This document shows, one piece after another, positions 6,879 to 16,043 of a DNA stretch of 16,647 nucleotides (position 1 is its first letter; every line of letters starts with the position of its first letter). Both the position numbers and the translations under genes were made by a program. The DNA comes from CAIOHW01 sp964432565 (lineage in GTDB: Bacteria > Bdellovibrionota > UBA1018), in assembly GCA_964432565.1 (NCBI GenBank), contig CAYSOA010000043.1:1-16647 (forward strand), in the 5' to 3' direction. Below the pieces are notes generated by a model. The model worked only from the letters and a program-made list of their open reading frames with translations. It was not told the DNA's origin and searched no databases.

Positions 6879-8440
6879 AGACCCCGCGAATCCTCATCAT
6901 GGGCCGGCCGAATGTCGGCAAAAGCACTCTGTTCAACCGCCTTCTGGGAAGACGTCGTGCCCTGGTGCACGATCTTCCGGGCGTCACCCGTGACCGACTG
7001 GAAGAGACCGCCCAGTGGACCTGGAACCGCCGCGTGGTTCCGGTTCGACTGATTGATACGGGGGGACTGGGAAAAGGCCATTTCGCCGAAGAGATCGAAG
7101 AGCAGGTCGAGTCGGGCCTGACCAATGCTGACGTTGTCCTGCTCGTCTTCGACGGACAAACGGGCATGACCCCCGAAGATCGCGACGTCGTTCGCAAGGT
7201 TCGTTCATCGGGCCTGCTGCTTGAGCGACCCCTGATTGCCGTCGTGAACAAGGTGGACGCCGAGTCTCATGAAAGCTTCCAGGCCGATTTTTTCCAGGCA
7301 GGGATCGAGCACCTCATGACCGTCTCGGCGGAGCATAACCGCGGAATTGACGACCTCAAGGATGCTGTTCTTTCGCTTTGCTCCACCGAAGGGCTCAATG
7401 AAGAGCTCAACGAAGAAGACGACGAAGAGTTCAGCGAAGAGCTTCCAGATGAAACGAACGAGACCCAGAAAGAGGGAGACGACGAGGGAGAAGACGAGCA
7501 GCTGCCCTCCGATCCGGGCGCCCTACCTCGAATCGCCATTGTCGGACGTCCCAACGTCGGAAAAAGCACGCTGGTCAACGCCATCCTGAACCAGAAACGG
7601 ATGATCACCAGTCCGGTCGCGGGAACGACGGTGGATGCCGTCGACAGCCTGGCCGAGCTCGATGGTCGGCCGTGCGTACTCATTGATACTGCTGGAATTC
7701 GGCGCAAGAGCCGAACCGACGAGGGCGTCGAAGTGCTCTCCGTCATCCAGGCCAAAAAGGCCCTCGAGCGTGCCGACGTCGCACTGCTCGTGCTCGACGG
7801 CGAACTGGGCCTGACGGAGCAGGACGAAAAGATCGGCGGCCTGATCGAAGAAGTGGGCTGCAGCGTCGTTCTGATGGTCAATAAGTGGGATACCCAGGCG
7901 AGTAACCCCGACTTCAGCAAGGATGACGCGGCCGCCAGGGTCCGAAAGAAGTTCGCTTTTTTGAAGTACGCGCCCGTTGTCTTCACGAGCGGCCTCAAGC
8001 GCCAGGGACTGAGGGGCCTTGGGGACCTGATCGAAGAGATCCTCATGCAGCGCACCGTGAAGGTGACCACCCACGAGTTTACCGAATGGGTACGCAAGGA
8101 ATCGACCGTGCATAACCCGATGAACGCCAAGTTCTACCTGTCGCACCAGACCAGCCGCCATCCGCCGACTTTCGTCTGCCATGTCAGCGATCCTGAGAAG
8201 GTGCACTTCAGCCTGAAGCGCCACCTCGTCAACGCGCTCCGCGAGCGCTGGGGTTTCATGGGAACCCCGCTCAGAATGCTTTTCGTGGCGGGAAAGAGCA
8301 ATCGCCGGGCAAAGACGGCGCAGCAGCTTCAGAAGAAACTCGCCGAGTCGCGGGACAAGAAGGCGCGCTGGAAGAAAAAGGTGACCGAAAAAGCGTCCGC
8401 CGCCCGCAAGCTACGAAAACCGGGCAACACTACCAGGTGA
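6875..8440 (+). CDS. der: Ribosome-associated GTPase Der (EngA)
   Basis: Der is an essential double GTPase for 50S ribosome assembly. The 521 aa hold a first G domain (GRPNVGKST at 10-18, DLPGVTRD, DTGGL, NKVD), a linker of about 45 residues (172-216) in which about half the residues are Glu or Asp, a second G domain (GRPNVGKST from 224, DTAGIRRK, NKWD, SGLKRQG), and a KH-like domain (NPMNAKFYLSHQTSRHPPTF to GFMGTPLRM). The linker and a basic tail (about 40 residues, ending RKLRKPGNTTR) make it longer than the usual 440-490 aa. GAGGAG seven bases upstream is a good ribosome site. It is translationally coupled to era. Its last 11 bases overlap the end of the convergent barrel gene. Confidence 0.97.
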   Translation: MKTPRILIMGRPNVGKSTLFNRLLGRRRALVHDLPGVTRDRLEETAQWTWNRRVVPVRLIDTGGLGKGHFAEEIEEQVESGLTNADVVLLVFDGQTGMTPEDRDVVRKVRSSGLLLERPLIAVVNKVDAESHESFQADFFQAGIEHLMTVSAEHNRGIDDLKDAVLSLCSTEGLNEELNEEDDEEFSEELPDETNETQKEGDDEGEDEQLPSDPGALPRIAIVGRPNVGKSTLVNAILNQKRMITSPVAGTTVDAVDSLAELDGRPCVLIDTAGIRRKSRTDEGVEVLSVIQAKKALERADVALLVLDGELGLTEQDEKIGGLIEEVGCSVVLMVNKWDTQASNPDFSKDDAAARVRKKFAFLKYAPVVFTSGLKRQGLRGLGDLIEEILMQRTVKVTTHEFTEWVRKESTVHNPMNAKFYLSHQTSRHPPTFVCHVSDPEKVHFSLKRHLVNALRERWGFMGTPLRMLFVAGKSNRRAKTAQQLQKKLAESRDKKARWKKKVTEKASAARKLRKPGNTTR

Positions 8441-9209
8441 ACAGCACCCCGGCAGCAAACGAGTAAAAGGTGCCGGTCAGATCCTGAAGGCCTTCCGGCT
8501 GATAGATCGTCGTAAACGTGTCGTCGAAGTTGACCACGTGCGCCTTGGCCGAGATGTAAAACGAGCTGCGTCGCGGACTGAGTACGAACTCGAGACCTCC
8601 CCCCAGGGTGAGCCCGAAGGACGATTCGGCGTCCACCGCCTCCTGCGCTTGAAAACGGTCGTTCTTCGTAAAGCTCCCGAAGCCGAAGGTGAGGTAGGGA
8701 TTGGCAAAGGTGATCGGGGCTGCGAGGTTATAGACCGGAATGTAGTACTTGAGGTCAGCCCCCACACGAAGCAACGTCACATCGGTTTGGCCGTTGACCT
8801 GAGTTTGAAAGTAGTGCGAACTGACCGCCACACCGATCTCGAGGGCAAAATCGAAATCAAACCAGTAGTGCAGCTTCAGCTCGGGGCTCGGAAATCCACC
8901 CTGATAGACGCTACCGCGATTTCCCGTCACTCCCGACAGTCCGGCTCCCAGGCTCACTCCGAAGAATCGTCCGTACTGCAGGAATCGGGTGACCTCTTCT
9001 TCTTCGACCTGCTCGTTGAACTCTCCGTACTCGGTATAAGGGGAGCCCTTGAGATCTTCGTCTTCGGGCTGCAGGCTCTGCGACTCCGTACCGACGTCAG
9101 CAAACGAGCGATGAGGGGCGCCCACCGAGAGACCGGCGAACACCAGCAGGAGCGCGACGAGAGTCAGACTCTTCGAGCGCGGGTCAAAAGTAGAACCGCA
9201 TGCCGGCAT
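8430..9209 (-). CDS. Putative outer-membrane beta-barrel protein (259 aa)
   Basis: No family name is recognised. The N-terminus is a signal peptide (positive residues near 11-13, then LTLVALLLVFAGLSVGA), probably cleaved near SFA-DV at 37-38. An acidic stretch (EYGEFNEQVEEEEV) follows, then repeated amphipathic segments with alternating aromatics and glycines (SPELKLHYWFDFDFALEIG, NPYLTFGFGSF, GLTLGGGLEFVL) and a C-terminal strand ending YSFAAGVLFTW, where an aromatic end suits recognition by the BAM machinery. The size suggests an 8-10 strand barrel. ATG 9209 is chosen; the TTG one codon earlier is also possible. No Shine-Dalgarno is visible; its first 26 bases overlap the end of the neighbouring barrel gene, so coupled translation is likely. 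Confidence 0.75.
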   Translation of the reverse strand: MPACGSTFDPRSKSLTLVALLLVFAGLSVGAPHRSFADVGTESQSLQPEDEDLKGSPYTEYGEFNEQVEEEEVTRFLQYGRFFGVSLGAGLSGVTGNRGSVYQGGFPSPELKLHYWFDFDFALEIGVAVSSHYFQTQVNGQTDVTLLRVGADLKYYIPVYNLAAPITFANPYLTFGFGSFTKNDRFQAQEAVDAESSFGLTLGGGLEFVLSPRRSSFYISAKAHVVNFDDTFTTIYQPEGLQDLTGTFYSFAAGVLFTW

Positions 9210-9735
9210 CAAGGAAGGACGCTCCGAGGGTTCGGAAGGAGAAGCCCCCTTCGCTCAGGTTATGCAGGCTGCCGCCCGCTTCAAACGAAAGGCCGACGCT
9301 CTCCAGTCCGGGGATAAAGAACTCGGCCCCCAGCGCTCCCTGGAATTCGGCACCCGACCGACCGTTGGCAGCGACCAGGCCTCCTCCGAAGGTGAAATAA
9401 AAATTGAGATTGGTCTCGAGGAAAAGGTTCTTGAAGAACTTAACCGCCGTCACCGAATTGGTCGGCGATGCGGTACTGAGTCCAACGATCGCCTCTGCGG
9501 CAATATCGCGGGTGAGACCATACTTGACGCTGAAGCCGGGAATACGAGAGCCCACCAGCGCATTCGCGAACTGGGCGTTGTACCCCAGACCCAGCCGTCC
9601 TTGCAGATCACGCGCCTCCGCGGAAGTAGAGGGAAACAACAGAAAAATGACGGGAATGCTCCAGAGACCGAGCAGGGCGTTCCTTCTTCGGAGGCGGCCT
9701 GCGATTTGGCGCAGGGCAGTCGGCAGAGTGTGCAT
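9184..9735 (-). CDS. Putative small outer-membrane beta-barrel protein (183 aa)
   Basis: The N-terminus has an Arg-rich stretch (RQIAGRLRRRN) and a hydrophobic core (ALLGLWSIPVIFLLFPSTSAEA), a signal peptide probably cut near residue 38-41. The mature part alternates polar and non-polar residues in strand-like segments (LQGRLGLGYNAQF, LFLETNLNFYFTFGGGLV, SVGLSFEAGGSL) and ends DAGMRFYF, a typical C-terminal barrel signal with final Phe. About eight strands would fit. It is the first gene of a minus-strand pair lying between der and the yfgM-bamB genes. No Shine-Dalgarno is seen before the ATG, and a promoter-like pair lies ten bases upstream. The specific function is unknown. Confidence 0.75.
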   Translation of the reverse strand: MHTLPTALRQIAGRLRRRNALLGLWSIPVIFLLFPSTSAEARDLQGRLGLGYNAQFANALVGSRIPGFSVKYGLTRDIAAEAIVGLSTASPTNSVTAVKFFKNLFLETNLNFYFTFGGGLVAANGRSGAEFQGALGAEFFIPGLESVGLSFEAGGSLHNLSEGGFSFRTLGASFLDAGMRFYF

Positions 9736-9745
9736 GCTGACGAGC

Positions 9746-9774
9746 AGCGTAACCGTGACCTAAGTTTTTGACAA
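9746..9774 (-). promoter_or_regulatory. Possible promoter of the two beta-barrel genes
   Basis: On the minus strand TTGTCA (9774-9769) is followed after 17 bases by TACGCT (9751-9746). The ATG is ten bases further, so the leader would be only a few bases long. Its -35 overlaps that of the divergent plus-strand promoter, so the two may compete. Confidence 0.35.
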
Positions 9775-9796
9775 CCCTGCGGATGTTCTTTACATC
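9768..9796 (+). promoter_or_regulatory. Possible promoter of the yfgM-like/bamB-like operon
   Basis: TTGACA (9768-9773), exactly consensus, precedes TACATC (9791-9796) by 17 bases. The ATG at 9805 is only eight bases past the -10, so the predicted transcript is leaderless or nearly so. No AGGAGG-like site is present, only GGGG three bases from the ATG. Confidence 0.4.
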
Positions 9797-9804
9797 TGGG
9801 GCAT

Positions 9805-10488
9805 ATGCAAACGCTCTCGATGACGGCTTCTGGCGAGTCCAAGACCCTGCAGTGGGTGCTGAAACGCAAGCACCTGTGGATCGGTGGGGGGGTCGTGCTT
9901 TTGGCGGTGGCGCTCCTTCTGGGACTGGGACGGCACTTCACCGAAAAGAAAACCCTCGAAGCATCGATTGCGCTTCATGCCGCACGAAAGCTTCAGGAAA
10001 AGGAAGTGCGCGAAGCCGGCTCCACTCCGATCACCGATGTCGATCGCCAGCTCACGGCGACGGCAGGAGCACTGAAGGAGCTGACGCGAAAGTACGACGG
10101 AGTTTCGGTTGCGTGGGAGGCTCGCTTTCTGCTGGCAGGACTTTACCTGCAATACGAGGCTCGAAGCGGCAAGGCCGTGAGCGCCTTTGAGGCGACCGTC
10201 GAAGCCGCCCGAAGTGCCCGTGAGAAGGTGTTTGCCCTGTACTCGCTCGCTCATGCCCACGAAGCCCAGGGACACTTTGAAGAAGCCATTCAAAAGATCG
10301 ATGCCGCCGTGGCGATGAAGCAGTCCTTCCTCAAGGGGGAACTGGCGCTCACCCGGGCTCGCCTGCTGGACCGTGCCGGCAAAGGGGCAGAGGCGGCCAC
10401 CGCATTCGATCTCGTGGCGAAGGATTTCGCTGATACGACGGTCGGACAGAAGGCTTCGCAATGGAAGGCCCTTCGGTCCGCCCCATGA
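9805..10488 (+). CDS. YfgM-like membrane-anchored TPR protein
   Basis: The 227-aa protein has a short basic N-terminus (LKRKH), one membrane helix at about 23-42 (LWIGGGVVLLAVALLLGLG) and a periplasmic helical part with TPR-like pairs (AWEARFLLAGLYLQYEARSG, ALYSLAHAHEAQGHFEEAIQ, ALTRARLLDRAGKGAEAATAF). This is the layout of YfgM (about 206 aa in E. coli), an ancillary SecYEG partner. In Gammaproteobacteria yfgM sits directly before bamB and der, and here it directly precedes a BamB-like gene. The stop overlaps the next start as ATGA. ATG 9805 is chosen; ATG 9820 is an alternative. The identity rests on architecture and synteny, not close sequence match. Confidence 0.7.
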   Translation: MQTLSMTASGESKTLQWVLKRKHLWIGGGVVLLAVALLLGLGRHFTEKKTLEASIALHAARKLQEKEVREAGSTPITDVDRQLTATAGALKELTRKYDGVSVAWEARFLLAGLYLQYEARSGKAVSAFEATVEAARSAREKVFALYSLAHAHEAQGHFEEAIQKIDAAVAMKQSFLKGELALTRARLLDRAGKGAEAATAFDLVAKDFADTTVGQKASQWKALRSAP

Positions 10489-11621
10489 GGACGATCCTGG
10501 GCGTCGGCATTCTTGTTTTGACTGGCCTGACGGCTTGTTCGGGCCCGGATTTACGTCGGGATTTTCGAGCCGAAAAGCCCATCCTCAAGCGTCAGTGGGC
10601 GATCTCGACACGAACGCGCGAGCTTCTGGCGGGGGAACGGGGAGTGGAGTACTCGAACCCCGTTTTCTGGGAGAACACGCTCCTTTTCGGGTCATCTGAA
10701 GCGGGCCTGGTCGCTCTCTACCCTTCCCTCGGTGGGACCATCCGCTGGGTGCTTCCCATTTCGGGAGGAGTGACGAGCGAAGTGCTCATCGACGGCGCCG
10801 AGCTTTATTTCGGTGGAGGAGATGGGTTCGTCTACAAGGCCGACGCCGAGACCGGACGGGTTCTCTGGCGTCATGATGTCCGAAATCCTCGAATTTCGAA
10901 ACCGACCGTGCACTCCGGGCGGGTTTTTGTCACGACGACCGACGACTCGATCTTCGCTCTCGACGCTCGAACGGGAAATGAAAAATGGGCCTACAAGCGC
11001 AAGTCGGGAAGCTCCGCTTCCATTCATGCTGCATCGCAACCCTGGACTGACGGAAAGGTCCTGCTGGTGGGAGCGAGTGATGGTTACCTGCTCTCGCTCT
11101 CGGCCGAGGAGGGGCGCCTTCTGGCTGAAAAGCGACTCACTTTGAAGTCGAAGTTTACCGACGTCGATGCCGGAGTGGTGGAGGATGGCTCGGTCCTTTA
11201 CATCCCCTCCTATGACGGCGACCTTCACGCCTTGAAGAAGGGGTCGCTGGAGTCTCTTTGGTCCTATCCTGCGGGGGGGACGCGGGCGGTGGTGATCTCC
11301 GGAGATCGTCTGATTCTCGGCTCCTCCGATGGGCGCGTGCATCTGCTGGCAAAGGACAGTGGACGCAGCCTCTGGACGTTTGATCTCGACGGGGGAACGC
11401 CGACTCGCCCCATCCTCGCCGGAAACGTGATTCTGGTGGGCTCGAGTCACCAGTACCTTTATGCGCTCGATGCCCGTTCGGGCCAGCTGCTGGATCGGTG
11501 GAATGCCGGATATGGCAGCGGCTTCAGCGGAGGACTGGCCTACGAGCCGAAGACGCGCATGCTTTATGCGGTGTCGGGGGCTGCCAATCTCTACACCTTT
11601 CAGGTGGGAGAGATTCGTTAG
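10485..11621 (+). CDS. bamB: BamB-like PQQ-repeat beta-propeller lipoprotein
   Basis: BamB helps the BAM complex insert barrels into the outer membrane. With ATG 10485 (ATGA overlap with the previous stop) the protein is 378 aa and begins with a lipoprotein signal, hydrophobic residues 4-15 and lipobox LTAC with Cys18. The following Ser favours outer-membrane sorting. The rest is a row of PQQ-type blades: each has a strand like GTIRWVLPI, GRVLWRHDV, GNEKWAY, GSLESLWSY or GRSLWTFDL, paired with a FALDARTG or YALDARSG turn. An upstream in-frame ATG (10461) would lengthen the signal and is less likely. Synteny with yfgM and der supports BamB over other PQQ-repeat proteins, but the sequence is divergent. 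Confidence 0.8.
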   Translation: MRTILGVGILVLTGLTACSGPDLRRDFRAEKPILKRQWAISTRTRELLAGERGVEYSNPVFWENTLLFGSSEAGLVALYPSLGGTIRWVLPISGGVTSEVLIDGAELYFGGGDGFVYKADAETGRVLWRHDVRNPRISKPTVHSGRVFVTTTDDSIFALDARTGNEKWAYKRKSGSSASIHAASQPWTDGKVLLVGASDGYLLSLSAEEGRLLAEKRLTLKSKFTDVDAGVVEDGSVLYIPSYDGDLHALKKGSLESLWSYPAGGTRAVVISGDRLILGSSDGRVHLLAKDSGRSLWTFDLDGGTPTRPILAGNVILVGSSHQYLYALDARSGQLLDRWNAGYGSGFSGGLAYEPKTRMLYAVSGAANLYTFQVGEIR

Positions 11622-11636
11622 GAGCGTTGCCGCGAC

Positions 11637-11665
11637 TGGACTCTGCCAAGGCTGCGACGTAGACT
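11637..11665 (+). promoter_or_regulatory. Possible promoter of guaBA
   Basis: TGGACT (11637-11642) and TAGACT (11660-11665; 4 of 6 to TATAAT) are 17 bases apart in the 50-base gap after bamB. The guaB ATG starts six bases after the -10, so the transcript would be leaderless. No Shine-Dalgarno is seen before this ATG. Confidence 0.35.
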
Positions 11666-11671
11666 TCGGGC

Positions 11672-13143
<1,472 letters not shown>

Positions 13144-13147
<4 letters not shown>

Positions 13148-14670
13148 TCGGCATTCTCGACTATGGCTCGCAATATACTCAGCTGATCGCACGGCAATAC
13201 AGGCGCCTGGGGTTTCGCGCCGAAGTCTGGCCCGCATCGACGCGCGCCGACTGGGTTCGTACGAATCTGGCCACAAAGGGCATTCGTGCGCTGGTGCTCT
13301 CGGGCTCTCCTTCGAGCGTCGGCAACGAGCTGCAGCCGGATCCTGCCTTTCTCGATCTCGGGCTCCCCATTCTGGGAGTGTGCTTCGGCTATCACTTTCT
13401 GGCTGACCACCTTGGGGGGCGGGTCGCCTCGAGCACGAATCGCGAATACGGAGCTGCACGCGTCCAGCGCACTCCTGAAGGGTCTGATGATCCGCTTCTC
13501 ACAGGCCTGCCTGAGCAGTTTCGCGTCTGGATGAGCCATGGCGACTCGGTCGTCGAGGCTCCGGCAGGAGCGCGAGTGATCCTGCGATCGGGCAACGAGA
13601 TTTCGGGGTTTTCTGTCCCTCAGCGTAAGATCTGGGCGCTTCAGTTTCATCCCGAAGTGCATCACAGCGAGCATGGCGCGGCCCTTCTCGAGGCCTTTGC
13701 GCGTGAGGCAGCGGGCGAGCGCTCGGACTGGAGCGTGCAGGGGGCTCTCGAGCAAACCCTGGCCCGCCTCAAGGTCGAGCTCGCCGACGTGCCGGAAGTA
13801 CTTTGCGGGGTTTCGGGAGGGGTCGACTCGACCGTGCTGGCAGTGCTCCTTTCCCAGGTAACCCGCGTTCGAGCCGTGTTCGTCGATCATGGATTTCAGC
13901 GTGCATATGACCTTTCTGATCTGAAGCGTACGTTCTCGCGCTATCCCAATATCCAACTCGATGTGGTCGATGCGACCGATGCGTTCTGGAAAGAACTCGA
14001 CGGTGTGTCAGACCCCGAAACCAAGCGCAAACGGATGGGACGACTTTTTATCGAGACTTTTCAGGCGCACGCGGACTGTCCGTATCTCGGCCAGGGCACG
14101 ATCTACTCGGATGTGATCGAGAGCGCTGCTGCTGGATCGGGGGCTTCGCACAACATCAAGAGCCATCACAACGTCGGCGGGCTCCCTGCCGACCTGAAGT
14201 TCAAACTGGTCGAGCCGCTTCGGGAATTCTTCAAGGATGAGGTGCGTGAGATTGGTCGGCTTCTCGGGCTCGACGCAGAGAGCCTCGATCGACATCCCTT
14301 TCCAGGACCGGGGCTTTCGATTCGGTGCGTGGGACCGCTGTCGCGAGAGCGCATCGCCATTCTTCGAAGGGCAGACGAGATCCTTCATGATGAGCTCAAG
14401 AGACGAAATCTCTACCACCAGACCTGGCAGGCGGGCTGCATTCTAACGCCGATCTCGACGGTCGGAGTCATGGGCGATGGCCGAACCTATGAGTCGGTGC
14501 TGGCAATTCGAGCCGTCAGCAGTGTTGACGCCATGACCGCCGAAGCCAGTGAGCTGCCGCTTCACGAACTGAAGGAGATTGCGGGAAGAATCGTCAACGA
14601 AGTCCGTGGCGTCAACCGCGTCGTCTACGATCTGACCTCCAAGCCACCGGGGACGATTGAGTGGGAGTGA
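13144..14670 (+). CDS. guaA: GMP synthase (glutamine-hydrolysing)
   Basis: Makes GMP from XMP, ATP and glutamine. The 508 aa have an N-terminal class I glutamine amidotransferase domain (DYGSQYTQLIARQ, LSGSPSSV, nucleophile Cys80 in GVCFGYHF, SHGDSV, FHPEVHHS giving the His-Glu pair), an ATP pyrophosphatase domain with PP-loop SGGVDS (224-229) and GQGTIYSDVIES, and a dimer domain (HPFPGPGLSIR, STVGVMGDGRTYE, DLTSKPPGTIEWE). GVCFGYHF replaces the more common GICYGMQ, a mild variant around an intact nucleophile. The next gene's GTG overlaps its stop. Confidence 0.97.
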
Positions 14671-16037
14671 GGTGTTTTGCAGTCTCCGCTTGGGCGCTTC
14701 GGTATCCTGTCGCGGCTCTGGCCATGCTCCTCCTGCTTGCGGCGTGCCGGCTGCAATTCGCGCCAGGAACGTTTGAGCCGCATGTCTATCTCGGGTGGAG
14801 ATCGGAGGACACGGCAACCACCATTCAGGTGAGTTATCACACGAGCGAGAGCGAGAAGGAGTCGATCGTCCGGTATGACATCGAACCTCGTCATGGAGAT
14901 GCTTCTGCTTATCGATTTCTGTCCCGGGGCCAGTCGGTGGTGCTACCTGGCGCGGATCGCCGCGTGCACCATGTCGAGCTGACTGGCCTGGCTCCAGGAA
15001 CGCCTTATTATTTTCTGGCCGGCAGTGCGGACTCCGGCGGTGCTCGAGAGCGAAAGTTCAGAACCCTGCGCCACGATGGATCCGGTGTTCGGATCGTGAA
15101 CGGCGGAGATATGGGCACCGGTCGGATGGTCGATCAGATGACGACCCTGGCGGCAGCCGCTTCTCCCGACCTCGCCCTGATCGGAGGAGACATTGCCTAC
15201 GCCAATGGCGATGCGGGAAAGCTCGAGCTTTGGGATCGCTGGCTCTCGATCTGGGGCCGCAACATGGTGACTCCCGAAGGTTGGACCATCCCGATGGTGC
15301 TGGCGGTCGGAAACCATGAGACCAATCTGATTCGAATGGGCGGCGACAGGCGGCTCAAAGCGCCGTTCTACTATGCGCTCTTCAACCAGACGGGTGACGA
15401 GCGCAGTTACTTCGCCCGAAAGCTCGACCGGAACCTGACGGTTCTGGCAATCGACTCCGCCCATCTGCACGCCCCCTTCGGAAAACAGCGACGCTGGCTG
15501 GTCGATCAGCTCGAGAAGCGCTCGCCCGAAGAAACGATAATGGCGCTCTACCATGTGGGTCTGTACCCCAGTCATCGCAGCTTCCTGAACCCGCTGAATT
15601 CGCTCGTTCGATTAAGCTGGCAGAGGGTGTTCGATCACTTCAGGCTTCCGGTGGCGCTCGAGCACCACGACCACACGCTCAAGCGCACCAAGACGCTCAG
15701 AATGGGCCGGGAAGTGGCACCAGGGGAGGGGACGCTTTATCTGGGTGACGGCGCCTGGGGAAAGGCTGGTCGCGAGGCGGATCCGTCCCGCTGGTATCTC
15801 GCGCATACCGAGAGCCGCCTGCACTTCTGGCAGATCGACGTCAGGGCGCGAGAGATCGAATTTCAGGCCGTCTCAGAAACGGGCGAAGTGCTGGACCGGC
15901 ACACGCTGCAGCGCCAGAGACGGCGACGTTCCCCGCGCTTCGAACTTCGGGAGTCCGAGCTGTTTCGTCAGATCGACTCCGATCCCGAACTGAGGCCCTT
16001 TCTGGAGGACTTTCCCTCCAGAGGGGAGGATCGTTAG
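14667..16037 (+). CDS. Purple-acid-phosphatase-like metallophosphoesterase lipoprotein
   Basis: An exported metallophosphoesterase, substrate unknown. Starting at GTG 14667, which overlaps the guaA stop as GTGA, it is 456 aa with a signal and lipobox LAAC (Cys27). Residues 38-135 look like the fibronectin-type N-terminal domain of purple acid phosphatases (VHHVELTGLAPGTPYYF). The catalytic domain has the metal-binding series GGDMG (Asp148), GGDIAY (Asp175, Tyr178), GNHE (216-218), YH with His296, and HHDH (His334, His336). The Gly of the usual GHxH is His, but both ligands remain. A GTG two codons earlier (14661) is an alternative start. The Arg-rich C-terminus (RQRRRRSPRF) is unexplained. 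Its link to guanine synthesis is positional only. Confidence 0.85.
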   Translation: MRCFAVSAWALRYPVAALAMLLLLAACRLQFAPGTFEPHVYLGWRSEDTATTIQVSYHTSESEKESIVRYDIEPRHGDASAYRFLSRGQSVVLPGADRRVHHVELTGLAPGTPYYFLAGSADSGGARERKFRTLRHDGSGVRIVNGGDMGTGRMVDQMTTLAAAASPDLALIGGDIAYANGDAGKLELWDRWLSIWGRNMVTPEGWTIPMVLAVGNHETNLIRMGGDRRLKAPFYYALFNQTGDERSYFARKLDRNLTVLAIDSAHLHAPFGKQRRWLVDQLEKRSPEETIMALYHVGLYPSHRSFLNPLNSLVRLSWQRVFDHFRLPVALEHHDHTLKRTKTLRMGREVAPGEGTLYLGDGAWGKAGREADPSRWYLAHTESRLHFWQIDVRAREIEFQAVSETGEVLDRHTLQRQRRRRSPRFELRESELFRQIDSDPELRPFLEDFPSRGEDR

Positions 16038-16043
16038 CAAGCG

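Noticed and set aside
7388..7522. Purine-rich GAA/GAC run as a possible DNA repeat
   Set aside because: It is explained by Glu and Asp codons of the Der linker; no regular repeat unit was found.
8538..9317. Plus-strand open frame of 259 codons opposite the barrel genes
   Set aside because: The minus-strand frames have signal peptides, strand periodicity and aromatic C-termini; the plus frame is charged and featureless.
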